DNA of 11,735 nucleotides, taken from the NCBI GenBank assembly GCA_943913325.1, contig CALTXP010000046.1:1-11735 (forward strand), in the 5' to 3' direction. The notes below the pieces were generated by a model. That model saw only the letters and a program-made list of their open reading frames with translations. It was not told where the DNA came from and did not search any database. Every line of letters begins with the position of its first letter. Positions within the stretch are counted from its first letter, which is position 1. Shown here piece after piece: positions 1 to 6,716 of this stretch. Source of the DNA: an uncultured Anaerococcus sp. (lineage in GTDB: Bacteria; Bacillota; Clostridia; Tissierellales; Peptoniphilaceae). The position numbers were made by a program, and so were the translations under genes.

Positions 1-250
1 ATTAGTACTAAGTATAAGGTTAGTTTTCTAAAAACTCAAAAACTATCCTAAATAGAGCTAATTTTTCATAGTTGTTTTTAATAATCGGCGAGTTTAAGAT
101 CATAGTTATATTATATAAAAAAGACTACTACTATTGACTTTTAGAAATAAAGCTATGGATATTAAGAAAGATTTAAAAGATTGAATAAGTTTTCTATTAT
201 GGAAATAATATAAGAAACATAGGAAAAAGAAATCTATGAATATAGAAAAC
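1..250. other. Intergenic stretch, no gene recognised
   Basis: This AT-rich stretch shows no reading frame with a ribosome binding site and no tRNA- or rRNA-like sequence. The only frames are short: a 27-codon minus-strand frame (20-103) and T-rich frames that give low-complexity hydrophobic peptides. A remnant of a decayed gene cannot be excluded, but nothing in it was recognisable. Confidence 0.5.
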
Positions 251-395
251 AAAAAAGGGATGTTATAAATTTTTAATGTTTTAACTTCAAAGCTATAGCG
301 TAGAAAATTTGAAATTTAGTCCTTTTATTAAAGTCTAAGCTTTCAATGATGTGCTTTGATTATTTAGAAATGATAAGTTACTTTATAACATCCCC
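251..395 (-). repeat. 138-bp unit with 13-bp perfect inverted ends and T-tract; possible 3' terminator/structured RNA or MITE-like element
   Basis: GGGATGTTATAAA at 257-269 is the exact reverse complement of 382-394. Inside it are further inverted pairs: TAACTT 282-287 with AAGTTA 375-380, and CAAAGC 288-293 with GCTTTG 353-358, so the whole unit can fold as one nested stem. Read on the minus strand, the first arm begins about 10 nt after the stop codon of the GNAT gene, and the closing arm is followed directly by six T (256-251). It could therefore end the GNAT transcript. The inverted ends also resemble those of a small non-autonomous transposable element. No target-site duplication is evident at the borders. 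Confidence 0.5.
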
Positions 396-404
396 TAATC
401 CTAA

Positions 405-686
405 TTATCTAGCATCTAAATCACCATATTTTTCGGCTTGACTATTAAATTTTTTCTCTGCATAAGGGCATACAGGTATGATTTTAATATTTTCCTTACG
501 AGCATTCTCGCAAACTTCATCTAGAAGTTTTCCAGCAAGTCCTTCACCTTGGTGGCTTTCATCTACAACTGTATGTGTAATAACCCAAGTGTTATTTTTT
601 TCTTCATATTGACAATACCCAACTTTATTATCATCATTATCAAGAGCCTGTGCTTCATGTTCATCTTTGTCAAATTTTATAATCAT
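405..686 (-). CDS. Small GNAT-family N-acetyltransferase (YjdJ/COG2388 type)
   Basis: A 93-residue protein of the minimal GNAT group (PF14542-like), a cytoplasmic single-domain fold predicted to bind acetyl-CoA. The acetyl-CoA loop Q-x-x-G-x-A is seen at residues 46-51 (QGEGLA) after the beta strand TWVITHTVVDE. The family-typical segment PVCPYAEKKF lies at 71-80 and carries a conserved cysteine (Cys73). The substrate is unknown; the group is generally annotated as uncharacterised. The start chosen is the ATG at 686, because AGAGGTG sits about 6 nt upstream. A GTG three codons earlier (695) is in frame but overlaps that ribosome binding site. The gene stands alone, diverges from the membrane-protein gene, and has an inverted repeat in its upstream region that could bind a regulator. 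Confidence 0.85.
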   Translation of the reverse strand: MIIKFDKDEHEAQALDNDDNKVGYCQYEEKNNTWVITHTVVDESHQGEGLAGKLLDEVCENARKENIKIIPVCPYAEKKFNSQAEKYGDLDAR

Positions 687-710
687 ATTATTCACCTCTT
701 AATCTATACT

Positions 711-726
711 TACCCAAGTTTGGGTA
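711..726. promoter_or_regulatory. Operator-like palindrome between divergent genes
   Basis: TACCCAAGTTTGGGTA consists of two perfect 7-bp arms (TACCCAA / TTGGGTA) around a 2-bp centre. It lies about 25 bp upstream of the GNAT start and about 55-100 bp upstream of the membrane-protein gene. It has no T-tract, which argues against a terminator. The TACCC...GGGTA half-sites loosely recall CsoR/CstR-type operators, but no such regulator gene is in this window, so the binding protein is unknown. Confidence 0.4.
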
Positions 727-827
727 TACTAATAGCATAGTAAATTTGTTAACTAATTTGAAATTTGTAGGGGGTAATTATTAAAAGAGATTATAAATTT
801 TCATCTGTACTCATTATACAAATTATA

Positions 828-1562
828 ATGACAATTATTATTGCTATATTGAATTATTTGTTAGGTGTTGGCCAATATAGTCCAGAAGCGGATTCTTATT
901 CTATTAGGACTAGTATTTCCAGTATTCTTAATACAATAGTAATTATAATTGCACAACTTATAATAGCCCGTGGCTTACTAGTTAATAGGATGGGCACAGT
1001 AGGAGAATACCTAGACAATATTAATTATTTAAACTTTAAGGTATTTGCAGTCTGTGCTCTAGTTCAAATAATATCTGTCATAGCTATATTTGTAATAGGA
1101 ACTAGTATATTAGGGGGTGTTGCCATTAGCGGAGCTATCTCAGATGGTTTTGAAGGAATGGGTTTTAGCATAGTGATGGCTATCTTGTTTACAGTTGCTT
1201 TATTGATTTATGGATTATTCGCATTTTATGAGTACTTTGTAGCAGTCGATAATAAGGATCTATCTTTTGGACAAATATTTAAGAAAATATTTAAGGTAGG
1301 AAAAGACCTAATATCTGACACTTTTAAAATACTCTTTGTGCAAATAATACTACCAATTATAGTCTATATTATAATAGTAATATTATTAATAAGCAATATA
1401 AAGGGCTTATCAGCTTTGGCTATAGTAGGTCTATTAACAATTGTCTTTAGTATTTATATTATAATTGTAACTGTCAAAGTTTTAGCTAGATTGTCTGATG
1501 CATACCTTGACTATAAAGCATCTCAAAATGAAGAGAATGATGAAATAGTCTACGAAGAATAG
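828..1562 (+). CDS. Multi-pass integral membrane protein of unknown function
   Basis: The 244-residue product is very hydrophobic, with about five or six membrane segments: the N-terminus, and roughly residues 32-50, 71-100, 112-137, 164-188 and 195-218. It ends in a short acidic cytoplasmic tail (residues about 228-244). No catalytic or binding motif was recognised. Its layout, ending in an amphipathic segment and a charged tail, recalls DUF975/GPDPase_memb-like proteins, but this is only a resemblance. The first canonical start is the ATG at 828, which has no Shine-Dalgarno sequence. The frame stays open back to a TAG at 768-770, and AGGGGG (769-774) precedes an in-frame ATT at 780. A start there would add the residues KRDYKFSSVLIIQII and complete a normal first membrane helix. 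The gene is monocistronic, with a terminator 27 nt after the stop. Confidence 0.75.
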   Translation: MTIIIAILNYLLGVGQYSPEADSYSIRTSISSILNTIVIIIAQLIIARGLLVNRMGTVGEYLDNINYLNFKVFAVCALVQIISVIAIFVIGTSILGGVAISGAISDGFEGMGFSIVMAILFTVALLIYGLFAFYEYFVAVDNKDLSFGQIFKKIFKVGKDLISDTFKILFVQIILPIIVYIIIVILLISNIKGLSALAIVGLLTIVFSIYIIIVTVKVLARLSDAYLDYKASQNEENDEIVYEE

Positions 1563-1588
1563 AAATAGATAGATGTATTATATTAATT

Positions 1589-1610
1589 GAGGCCTGGTGC
1601 CTCTTTTTTT
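1589..1610 (+). terminator. Rho-independent terminator of the membrane-protein gene
   Basis: GAGGC (1589-1593) pairs with GCCTC (1599-1603) around a 5-nt loop, followed by seven T (1604-1610). It separates the membrane-protein gene from trkA. Confidence 0.85.
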
Positions 1611-1666
1611 CTCTTTATATGTTGGGTATTTATTATAGTATATATTAGAGAGGTAAGGGATTAATC

Positions 1667-3037
1667 ATGAAAATTATTGTAATGGGTGCAGGCTCTGTAG
1701 GATCTTATATAGTATCTGTATTATCAGATGAAGGCCACGATGTCTTAGTTATAGAAAAAGACCAAGATGCACTAAATTATCTATTAGCAGAAAATGATGT
1801 AATGGGTATCTTAGGTGATGGAACGGATCCATCTTTGCTTCGTGAAGCTGATGTGGGAAATGCAGATTTTTTCATAGGTCTTGCAAATGATGATGAGGTA
1901 AACATCGTTGCAGGTAATATGGCAAAAGTATTTGGTGCTGGCTTTACTATAGTGCGAGCAAGAAGTCCAAAATATCAAAAAAATTATAGCTTTATGAAAA
2001 AGTTTATGGGCATAGATTATTTTCTAAATCCAGAAATGCTTGCTGCTATAGAAGTTGAACTGACACTAGATTATGCTATGGCAAGCTCGGTAGAATCTTT
2101 TTTTGATGGTAAAATTCAGATGATAGAGTTTACAGTGCCTAGTAATTCTAAGATGGTGGGTAGCAGTTTATCTGATTTAAGTAAAGATGGAATTCTTAAA
2201 AATTTACTTGTTACTATTGTGGATAGGGATAAGCTAATACATATTCCAAATGGAGATTTTATAATCGAAGCTTTAGATAGTATACATGTTATTGGAACTC
2301 CTAATGATCTTAGAAGATTATACTTAGGAGAATTTGGGAATAAGACAGATATAAAATCTTCTCTTTTAATTGGAGCATCTAGAATTGCATATTATTTAGC
2401 AAGTGATCTTATCAAAAAGAGATTTGATGTTAAGGTTATTGAAATTGATGAGAAAAGGGCACGTGATTTTCACCGTCAGGTTCCAGAGGCTGTTGTAATA
2501 CATGGCGATGGAGCTAATTCTACTTTTTTAGCAGAGGAAAACTTAGAGGACTATGATTCAGTTATAGCATTAACTGGGATTGATGAAAGAAATATACTTA
2601 TTGCACTTTTAGCTGAAAAAGCTGAAGTTAAAGAAGTTGTAACTAGAGTTGATAATAAAGACTTGCTTAGGATAACAGGCATATTAGACATTGATGTAAC
2701 AGTCACTCCTATTAAGGAAGCGGCTAATCATATATTAAGAATTATAAGAGGTAAGCTAAAAAAATCAGGATTTTCTATAAGTAGTCTTTATTTGGTAGAA
2801 GATAATGAAGTAGAGGCAGTTGAATTTAAAGTTTTAGAGGGTTCTACTATAATAGGAGTGCCTATAAAGAAATTAAATATAAGAGAGGACACTATAGTTG
2901 CTTTTATTCAAAAATTTGATACAAATCAAGTTGTTATTCCAAATGGAGATACAAGTATTAGTCAAAATGATAAAGTGATTGTTGTTTCAAAAAAGAAAGC
3001 ATTCAAAGAGATAGATGATATATTGGTGGAAAAATGA
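1667..3037 (+). CDS. trkA: Trk/Ktr potassium uptake regulatory subunit TrkA
   Basis: A cytoplasmic NAD(H)/ATP-binding gating subunit that assembles on the membrane channel subunit TrkH and controls K+ uptake. At 456 residues it has the double RCK arrangement: RCK_N about 1-120, TrkA_C about 140-222, a second RCK_N about 231-350 and a second TrkA_C about 370-453. The first Rossmann fold has an intact GxGxxG (GAGSVG, 7-12), acidic Glu30 at the end of beta 2, and GDGTD at 50-54. In the second, the glycine motif is changed to GASRIA (236-241), although GDGAN (280-284) is kept, so nucleotide binding there may be weakened. AAGGGA lies about 6 nt before the ATG. The stop overlaps the trkH start as ATGA, indicating translational coupling. 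No convincing promoter was found in the 56 nt after the preceding terminator. Confidence 0.95.
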   Translation: MKIIVMGAGSVGSYIVSVLSDEGHDVLVIEKDQDALNYLLAENDVMGILGDGTDPSLLREADVGNADFFIGLANDDEVNIVAGNMAKVFGAGFTIVRARSPKYQKNYSFMKKFMGIDYFLNPEMLAAIEVELTLDYAMASSVESFFDGKIQMIEFTVPSNSKMVGSSLSDLSKDGILKNLLVTIVDRDKLIHIPNGDFIIEALDSIHVIGTPNDLRRLYLGEFGNKTDIKSSLLIGASRIAYYLASDLIKKRFDVKVIEIDEKRARDFHRQVPEAVVIHGDGANSTFLAEENLEDYDSVIALTGIDERNILIALLAEKAEVKEVVTRVDNKDLLRITGILDIDVTVTPIKEAANHILRIIRGKLKKSGFSISSLYLVEDNEVEAVEFKVLEGSTIIGVPIKKLNIREDTIVAFIQKFDTNQVVIPNGDTSISQNDKVIVVSKKKAFKEIDDILVEK

Positions 3038-4494
3038 AAAAGAATTTTATTTTAAGCTCCTTGGCAAGACTTAATATGTTATTTGCGGCGATGATGCTAT
3101 TTCCTTTTTTTGTAGGAATTATATATAAGGAACCTTTAAGATATCTACTAAATTTTTTAATACCTGCCTTTATTATATTTTTAAGTGGATACATGCTTTA
3201 TAAAAAAATAGAATTTAAAAAAACTTTCAATACAAAAGATGCCTTAACTCTTGTTGCAATTTGTTGGCTAGTGTATTCCATATTTGGAGCAATTCCTTTT
3301 TATCTTTATCCTAATGATTTCAATACATTTTTTGACGCCTTCTTTGAATCAGTAGCTGGTTTTTCTACTACAGGAGCAACTATTGCCAGAGATGTGGAGA
3401 GTCTACCCAATTCTATAATATTTTGGAGATCTTTTGCTCAATTTATAGGTGGTTTGGGGATAATATCTCTAACAGTTTCCATTTTGCCAAAACAAAGCAA
3501 AAAGTCAACTATGATAATGAAGGCTGAGTCTGTAGGACCAACTTTTGGTAAGATAACCCCTAAACTTTCTGAAACTGCTAGAGTTTTATATACCCTTTAC
3601 TTATCTTTAACAGCAGTTACAGTTATAGCTTTACTATTTGCTGGTATGAATTTATTTGATTCATTGATTTTTGCAATGGGTGCAGCAGGAACAGGTGGTT
3701 TTGCAAATCGTGGACTTTCTGTAGGGTTTTATGATTCCAGAGCTATAGAAATTATTTTAGGTATAGCTATGCTTCTTTTTGGTGTAAATTTTAACCTTTA
3801 TTATTATGCAATCATCAGATCTGTTAAGGATAGCTTAAAATCTGAAGAACTAAAAGTATATCTTGCTATAATTGCTGTATCTTCTATATTAATATTTATA
3901 AATATACTTCCTATGTATAGTGATGCTGGCTATGCAGGTGCAAATTCATTTTTTACAGTATCTTCTATAATAACTACGACAGGGTATGTATCAGCAGACT
4001 TTGGCAAATGGCCATTATTTTCTAGACATTTGCTTACCTTATTAATGTTTGTAGGTGGATGTGCGGGGTCTACTGCTGGTGGTATTAAGGTATCTAGAAT
4101 AATAATGTTATATAGATCAGCTGTAAATCAAGTTAAAATTACTATTAATCCAAAGAGAATAGCTGTAAATAGACTTGATGGTAAAAGGGTAGATGAAGAA
4201 GTTGAGATATCTACTAATAGATACTTGGTTATATATACTCTCTTATTTATTTTATTTATGCTAGTAGTAACTTTAGATACCAAGGATTTAGAGACGGCAT
4301 TTACAGCAGTTTCAGCAACTTTTAATAATATAGGACCAGATATAGGACAATTTGGACCGATGAACTCTTTTACAGATATGAGTTATTTATCAAAATTCGT
4401 CTTAACATTTGCCATGTTATTTGGAAGATTAGAAATATATCCTATGATATTACTCCTATCTCCAGAAAATTATAAGCATCTAAAAAATAAATAA
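3034..4494 (+). CDS. trkH: Trk/Ktr potassium transporter membrane subunit TrkH
   Basis: The K+-translocating pore subunit of the TrkH/TrkG/KtrB superfamily, working with TrkA encoded just upstream (4-nt ATGA overlap). The 486-residue protein shows the four repeated membrane-pore-membrane units. All four selectivity-filter glycines are present: STTGAT (111-116), GTGGF (219-223), TTTGYV (314-319) and NNIGPD (431-436). The conserved GGCAGSTAGG intramembrane loop after the third filter is at 341-350, and GRLEIYP near the C-terminus is at 464-470. The length is normal for TrkH (about 480) and longer than a typical KtrB. The protein ends two residues after a basic cytoplasmic tail (KHLKNK). No terminator follows; the next promoter begins at the first base after the stop codon. 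Confidence 0.95.
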   Translation: MKKNFILSSLARLNMLFAAMMLFPFFVGIIYKEPLRYLLNFLIPAFIIFLSGYMLYKKIEFKKTFNTKDALTLVAICWLVYSIFGAIPFYLYPNDFNTFFDAFFESVAGFSTTGATIARDVESLPNSIIFWRSFAQFIGGLGIISLTVSILPKQSKKSTMIMKAESVGPTFGKITPKLSETARVLYTLYLSLTAVTVIALLFAGMNLFDSLIFAMGAAGTGGFANRGLSVGFYDSRAIEIILGIAMLLFGVNFNLYYYAIIRSVKDSLKSEELKVYLAIIAVSSILIFINILPMYSDAGYAGANSFFTVSSIITTTGYVSADFGKWPLFSRHLLTLLMFVGGCAGSTAGGIKVSRIIMLYRSAVNQVKITINPKRIAVNRLDGKRVDEEVEISTNRYLVIYTLLFILFMLVVTLDTKDLETAFTAVSATFNNIGPDIGQFGPMNSFTDMSYLSKFVLTFAMLFGRLEIYPMILLLSPENYKHLKNK

Positions 4495-4523
4495 TTGACT
4501 TTAAGATGAAGATTTCATACAAT
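4495..4523 (+). promoter_or_regulatory. Sigma-A promoter of the thiD operon
   Basis: TTGACT (4495-4500), a 17-bp spacer and TACAAT (4518-4523) give one mismatch to consensus in each box at ideal spacing. Transcription would start near 4530, about 20 nt before the TPP aptamer. The -35 box abuts the trkH stop codon. Confidence 0.8.
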
Positions 4524-4548
4524 AGAAAATAAGAAGTTAATAAAAAGA

Positions 4549-4657
4549 TAACGAGGGAGTTCTAAAGTGAACTGAGAGGAAACATAAGTATGTATTTATT
4601 ACTTGCTTAAAAGTTTCGACCTAAGCTGATTTGGATAAGGCCAACGTAGGAAAGTTA
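4549..4657 (+). ncRNA. TPP riboswitch (THI element)
   Basis: The thiamine pyrophosphate aptamer is recognised by CTGAGA (4572-4577) and by the second conserved half running CCTA...CTGAT.TTGGATAA.GGCCAA..GTAGG between 4620 and 4650. Helices visible are P1 TAAC 4549-4552 / GTTA 4654-4657, P3 AGTTC 4558-4562 / GAACT 4569-4573, P4 CCTA 4620-4623 / TAGG 4647-4650, and P5 TTGG 4631-4634 / CCAA 4641-4644. An extra optional stem (GAAAC...GTTTC, 4579-4618) expands the joining region after CTGAGA. It precedes an intrinsic terminator and the HMP salvage genes thiD and cytX, so TPP is expected to switch transcription off. Confidence 0.93.
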
Positions 4658-4673
4658 ATAATTCATAAGTTAT

Positions 4674-4700
4674 AGAATGCCCTTAGGGTATTCTTTTTTT
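4674..4700 (+). terminator. TPP-controlled intrinsic terminator
   Basis: A 9-bp stem, AGAATGCCC (4674-4682) with GGGTATTCT (4686-4694, one G-U pair), a TTA loop and a run of seven T. It lies between the TPP aptamer and the thiD ribosome binding site, as expected for transcriptional attenuation. Confidence 0.9.
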
Positions 4701-4716
4701 ATATTAGGAGGTAAAA

Positions 4717-5514
4717 ATGAAAGCGGCACTTACAATTGCAGGCTCTGATAGCTCAGGTGGAGCTGGCATACAAGCTGATCTTAAGACTATGACTCTTAAT
4801 GGAGTTTTTGCAATGTCAGCAATTACTGCACTTACTGCACAAAATACTATGGGAGTTACTGATATAGTAGATGTAGAACCTGATTTTTTAAAAGCTCAAC
4901 TTGATGCAGTATTTGAAGATATTTATCCAGATGCAGTAAAGATAGGAATGGTTTCTGATAAAAAGCTTATAGAAACTATTGCAGAAAAATTAATAGAGTA
5001 TGATGCTAAAAATATTGTCTTGGATCCAGTAATGGTTGCGACAAGTGGGTCTAAGCTTCTTAAAGATGATGCTATAGGTGCACTTAAGGAGAGATTAATT
5101 CCTTTAGCAGAGCTTATAACACCAAATATTCCAGAGGCAGAGATCCTTTCTGGACTTAAAATAAAAGATGATAAGGATATGCAAAAGTCAGCAAAAGTTA
5201 TAGCTGATAATTTTGATGTAAATGTCCTGTTAAAAGGAGGACATGCTATAAATGATGCTAATGACTTTCTTTTAGTAGATGGAAATAGTATTTGGATAAA
5301 GGGAGATAGGATAGATAATAAGAATACTCATGGAACTGGGTGCACTCTATCTTCTGCTATAGCAGCTAATCTTGCTAAAAATAAGTCTATAGAAGAAGCT
5401 GTAAGACTTTCAAAAAAATATCTTGAGGGTGCCCTAAAAGATGGCCTAGATTTAGGAAAAGGTAGTGGACCTATGAATCACGCCTTTGATATTAAAAAAG
5501 AATACAAGGCTTAG
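4717..5514 (+). CDS. thiD: Hydroxymethylpyrimidine/phosphomethylpyrimidine kinase ThiD
   Basis: Phosphorylates 4-amino-5-hydroxymethyl-2-methylpyrimidine (HMP) and then HMP-P to HMP-PP, the pyrimidine half of thiamine, in the cytoplasm. The 265-residue length fits single-domain ThiD of the ribokinase fold. Motifs seen are the N-terminal AGSDSSGGAGIQAD (8-21), DPVMVATSG (103-111), TPNIPEAE (135-142), KGGH (173-176) and the C-terminal anion-hole/catalytic THGTGC (204-209, Cys209). The TPP riboswitch upstream and the HMP permease gene 2 nt downstream support thiamine salvage rather than pyridoxal phosphorylation, an activity some homologues also have. AGGAGG lies 5 nt before the ATG. Confidence 0.95.
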   Translation: MKAALTIAGSDSSGGAGIQADLKTMTLNGVFAMSAITALTAQNTMGVTDIVDVEPDFLKAQLDAVFEDIYPDAVKIGMVSDKKLIETIAEKLIEYDAKNIVLDPVMVATSGSKLLKDDAIGALKERLIPLAELITPNIPEAEILSGLKIKDDKDMQKSAKVIADNFDVNVLLKGGHAINDANDFLLVDGNSIWIKGDRIDNKNTHGTGCTLSSAIAANLAKNKSIEEAVRLSKKYLEGALKDGLDLGKGSGPMNHAFDIKKEYKA

Positions 5515-5516
5515 TT

Positions 5517-6692
5517 ATGAAGAAAACTAGTGTATTTGAAAATGGATTGATTTGGTTTGGTGCAGCAATTTCTATAGCTGAGATTCTAACAGGAACTTAT
5601 TATGCTCCAATGGGATTTAAAAATGGCTTTATAGCAATACTAATAGGTCATCTAATTGGTTTTATATTTTTATATCTTTCAGGTCTTATAGGAGCCTTAT
5701 CCAAGAGAAGTGCTATGGAAACTACTAAACTTACTTTTGGAAGTAAGGGAGGGAAGATATTCTCTCTTTTAAACTTTTTGCAGCTACTAGGTTGGACTGC
5801 TATTATGATTTATGACGGAGCTAGCTCATCAAGTGAGGTATTTTCTTTTGGCCATAATTTATGGGCGATCTTAATAGGAGTATTAATTATAATGTGGCTT
5901 ATGATAGGTTTAAGTGATCTTGGAAAGCTAAAAACAATATCACTTGTACTTTTATTTATATTAACTATAATCCTATCAAGATATATTTTTAAAGAAGATC
6001 TATCATCGATTGCCCCTAGTAGTGATGCTATGAGTTTTGGAGCAGCGATTGAGCTTGCAATAGCTATGCCTATATCTTGGTTACCTTTAATTAGCGACTA
6101 TACATCCAAAGCAGATAAAGGAAAAAAATCTACTTTTGTATCAGCCTTAGTCTATAGCTTAGTTTCTATATGGATGTATGTAATAGGTATGGGTGGATCA
6201 TTAATAACTGGTGAGACATCTCTTGCTTCTATATTTTCTATAACAAAGCTTGGAGTATTTGCTGTAGTTATAATTATTTTATCAACTGTAAATACAACTT
6301 TTATGGATGCATATTCATCAGGTATTACTTTTAAGTCTATAAAGCTTAACTCTAATGAGAAAAGAGTAGGAGTAATTGTTACTATTATAGGCACTATAAG
6401 TGCAATGATATTTCCTATGGATAATATTTCAAATTTCCTTTACTTTATTGGATCAGTGTTTGCTCCTATGATTGCTATACAAATAGCTGATTACTTTATA
6501 TTAAAAAATGAAGATTTTGTAGGTGATTATAATATTTTAAATATTGTAAGTTGGATTTTTGGCTTTATAATATATAGACTTATCTTAAATGAAGAATTTA
6601 TTTTAGGACCTACTCTATTAGTGATTATAATTACAATGATTATTACTATTATTTTAAATAAAGCTTTCGGCAAAAAAGAATTTGACAATTAA
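5517..6692 (+). CDS. cytX: Putative hydroxymethylpyrimidine permease CytX (NCS1 family)
   Basis: A 391-residue polytopic membrane protein of the cytosine/purine/allantoin (NCS1) transporter family with about 11-12 membrane segments. The N-terminal ENGLIWFGAAISIAEILTGT segment (8-27) is typical of the CytX branch, which occurs under TPP riboswitches and is predicted to import HMP. It starts only 2 nt after the thiD stop with a weak AAGG ribosome binding site inside thiD, suggesting coupled translation. Together the two genes bring in HMP and trap it as phosphate. The substrate is inferred from context and family; cytosine or another pyrimidine is possible. No terminator follows; the promoter of the next operon begins inside its last codons. 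Confidence 0.88.
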   Translation: MKKTSVFENGLIWFGAAISIAEILTGTYYAPMGFKNGFIAILIGHLIGFIFLYLSGLIGALSKRSAMETTKLTFGSKGGKIFSLLNFLQLLGWTAIMIYDGASSSSEVFSFGHNLWAILIGVLIIMWLMIGLSDLGKLKTISLVLLFILTIILSRYIFKEDLSSIAPSSDAMSFGAAIELAIAMPISWLPLISDYTSKADKGKKSTFVSALVYSLVSIWMYVIGMGGSLITGETSLASIFSITKLGVFAVVIIILSTVNTTFMDAYSSGITFKSIKLNSNEKRVGVIVTIIGTISAMIFPMDNISNFLYFIGSVFAPMIAIQIADYFILKNEDFVGDYNILNIVSWIFGFIIYRLILNEEFILGPTLLVIIITMIITIILNKAFGKKEFDN

Positions 6693-6710
6693 AATATTTA
6701 ACTCTATAAT
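6682..6710 (+). promoter_or_regulatory. Perfect-consensus sigma-A promoter of the pot operon
   Basis: TTGACA (6682-6687), exactly 17 bp, then TATAAT (6705-6710): no mismatch in either box. The -35 box lies in the last codons of cytX. The start site would be near 6717, giving a leader of about 260 nt before potD. Confidence 0.88.
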
Positions 6711-6716
6711 TATTTC

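Noticed and set aside
20..103. 27-codon minus-strand frame in the left intergenic region
   Set aside because: No ribosome binding site precedes it and the peptide is not recognisable. It may be chance or a gene remnant, but nothing supports it as a gene.
549..740. Plus-strand open frame opposite the acetyltransferase gene
   Set aside because: It is antisense to a well-supported GNAT gene, has no ribosome binding site, and its product is low-complexity hydrophobic sequence caused by AT-richness.
1611..1666. Promoter for trkA
   Set aside because: TATAGT (1634-1639) and TATATT (1641-1646) look like -10 boxes, but no acceptable -35 box lies at proper spacing, so no promoter was called.
3003..3194. 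Minus-strand frame across the trkA/trkH junction
   Set aside because: It is a shadow of two strongly supported plus-strand genes, without ribosome binding site or family resemblance. The same applies to minus frames at 6152-6394, 7996-8229, 10243-10437 and 10409-10708.
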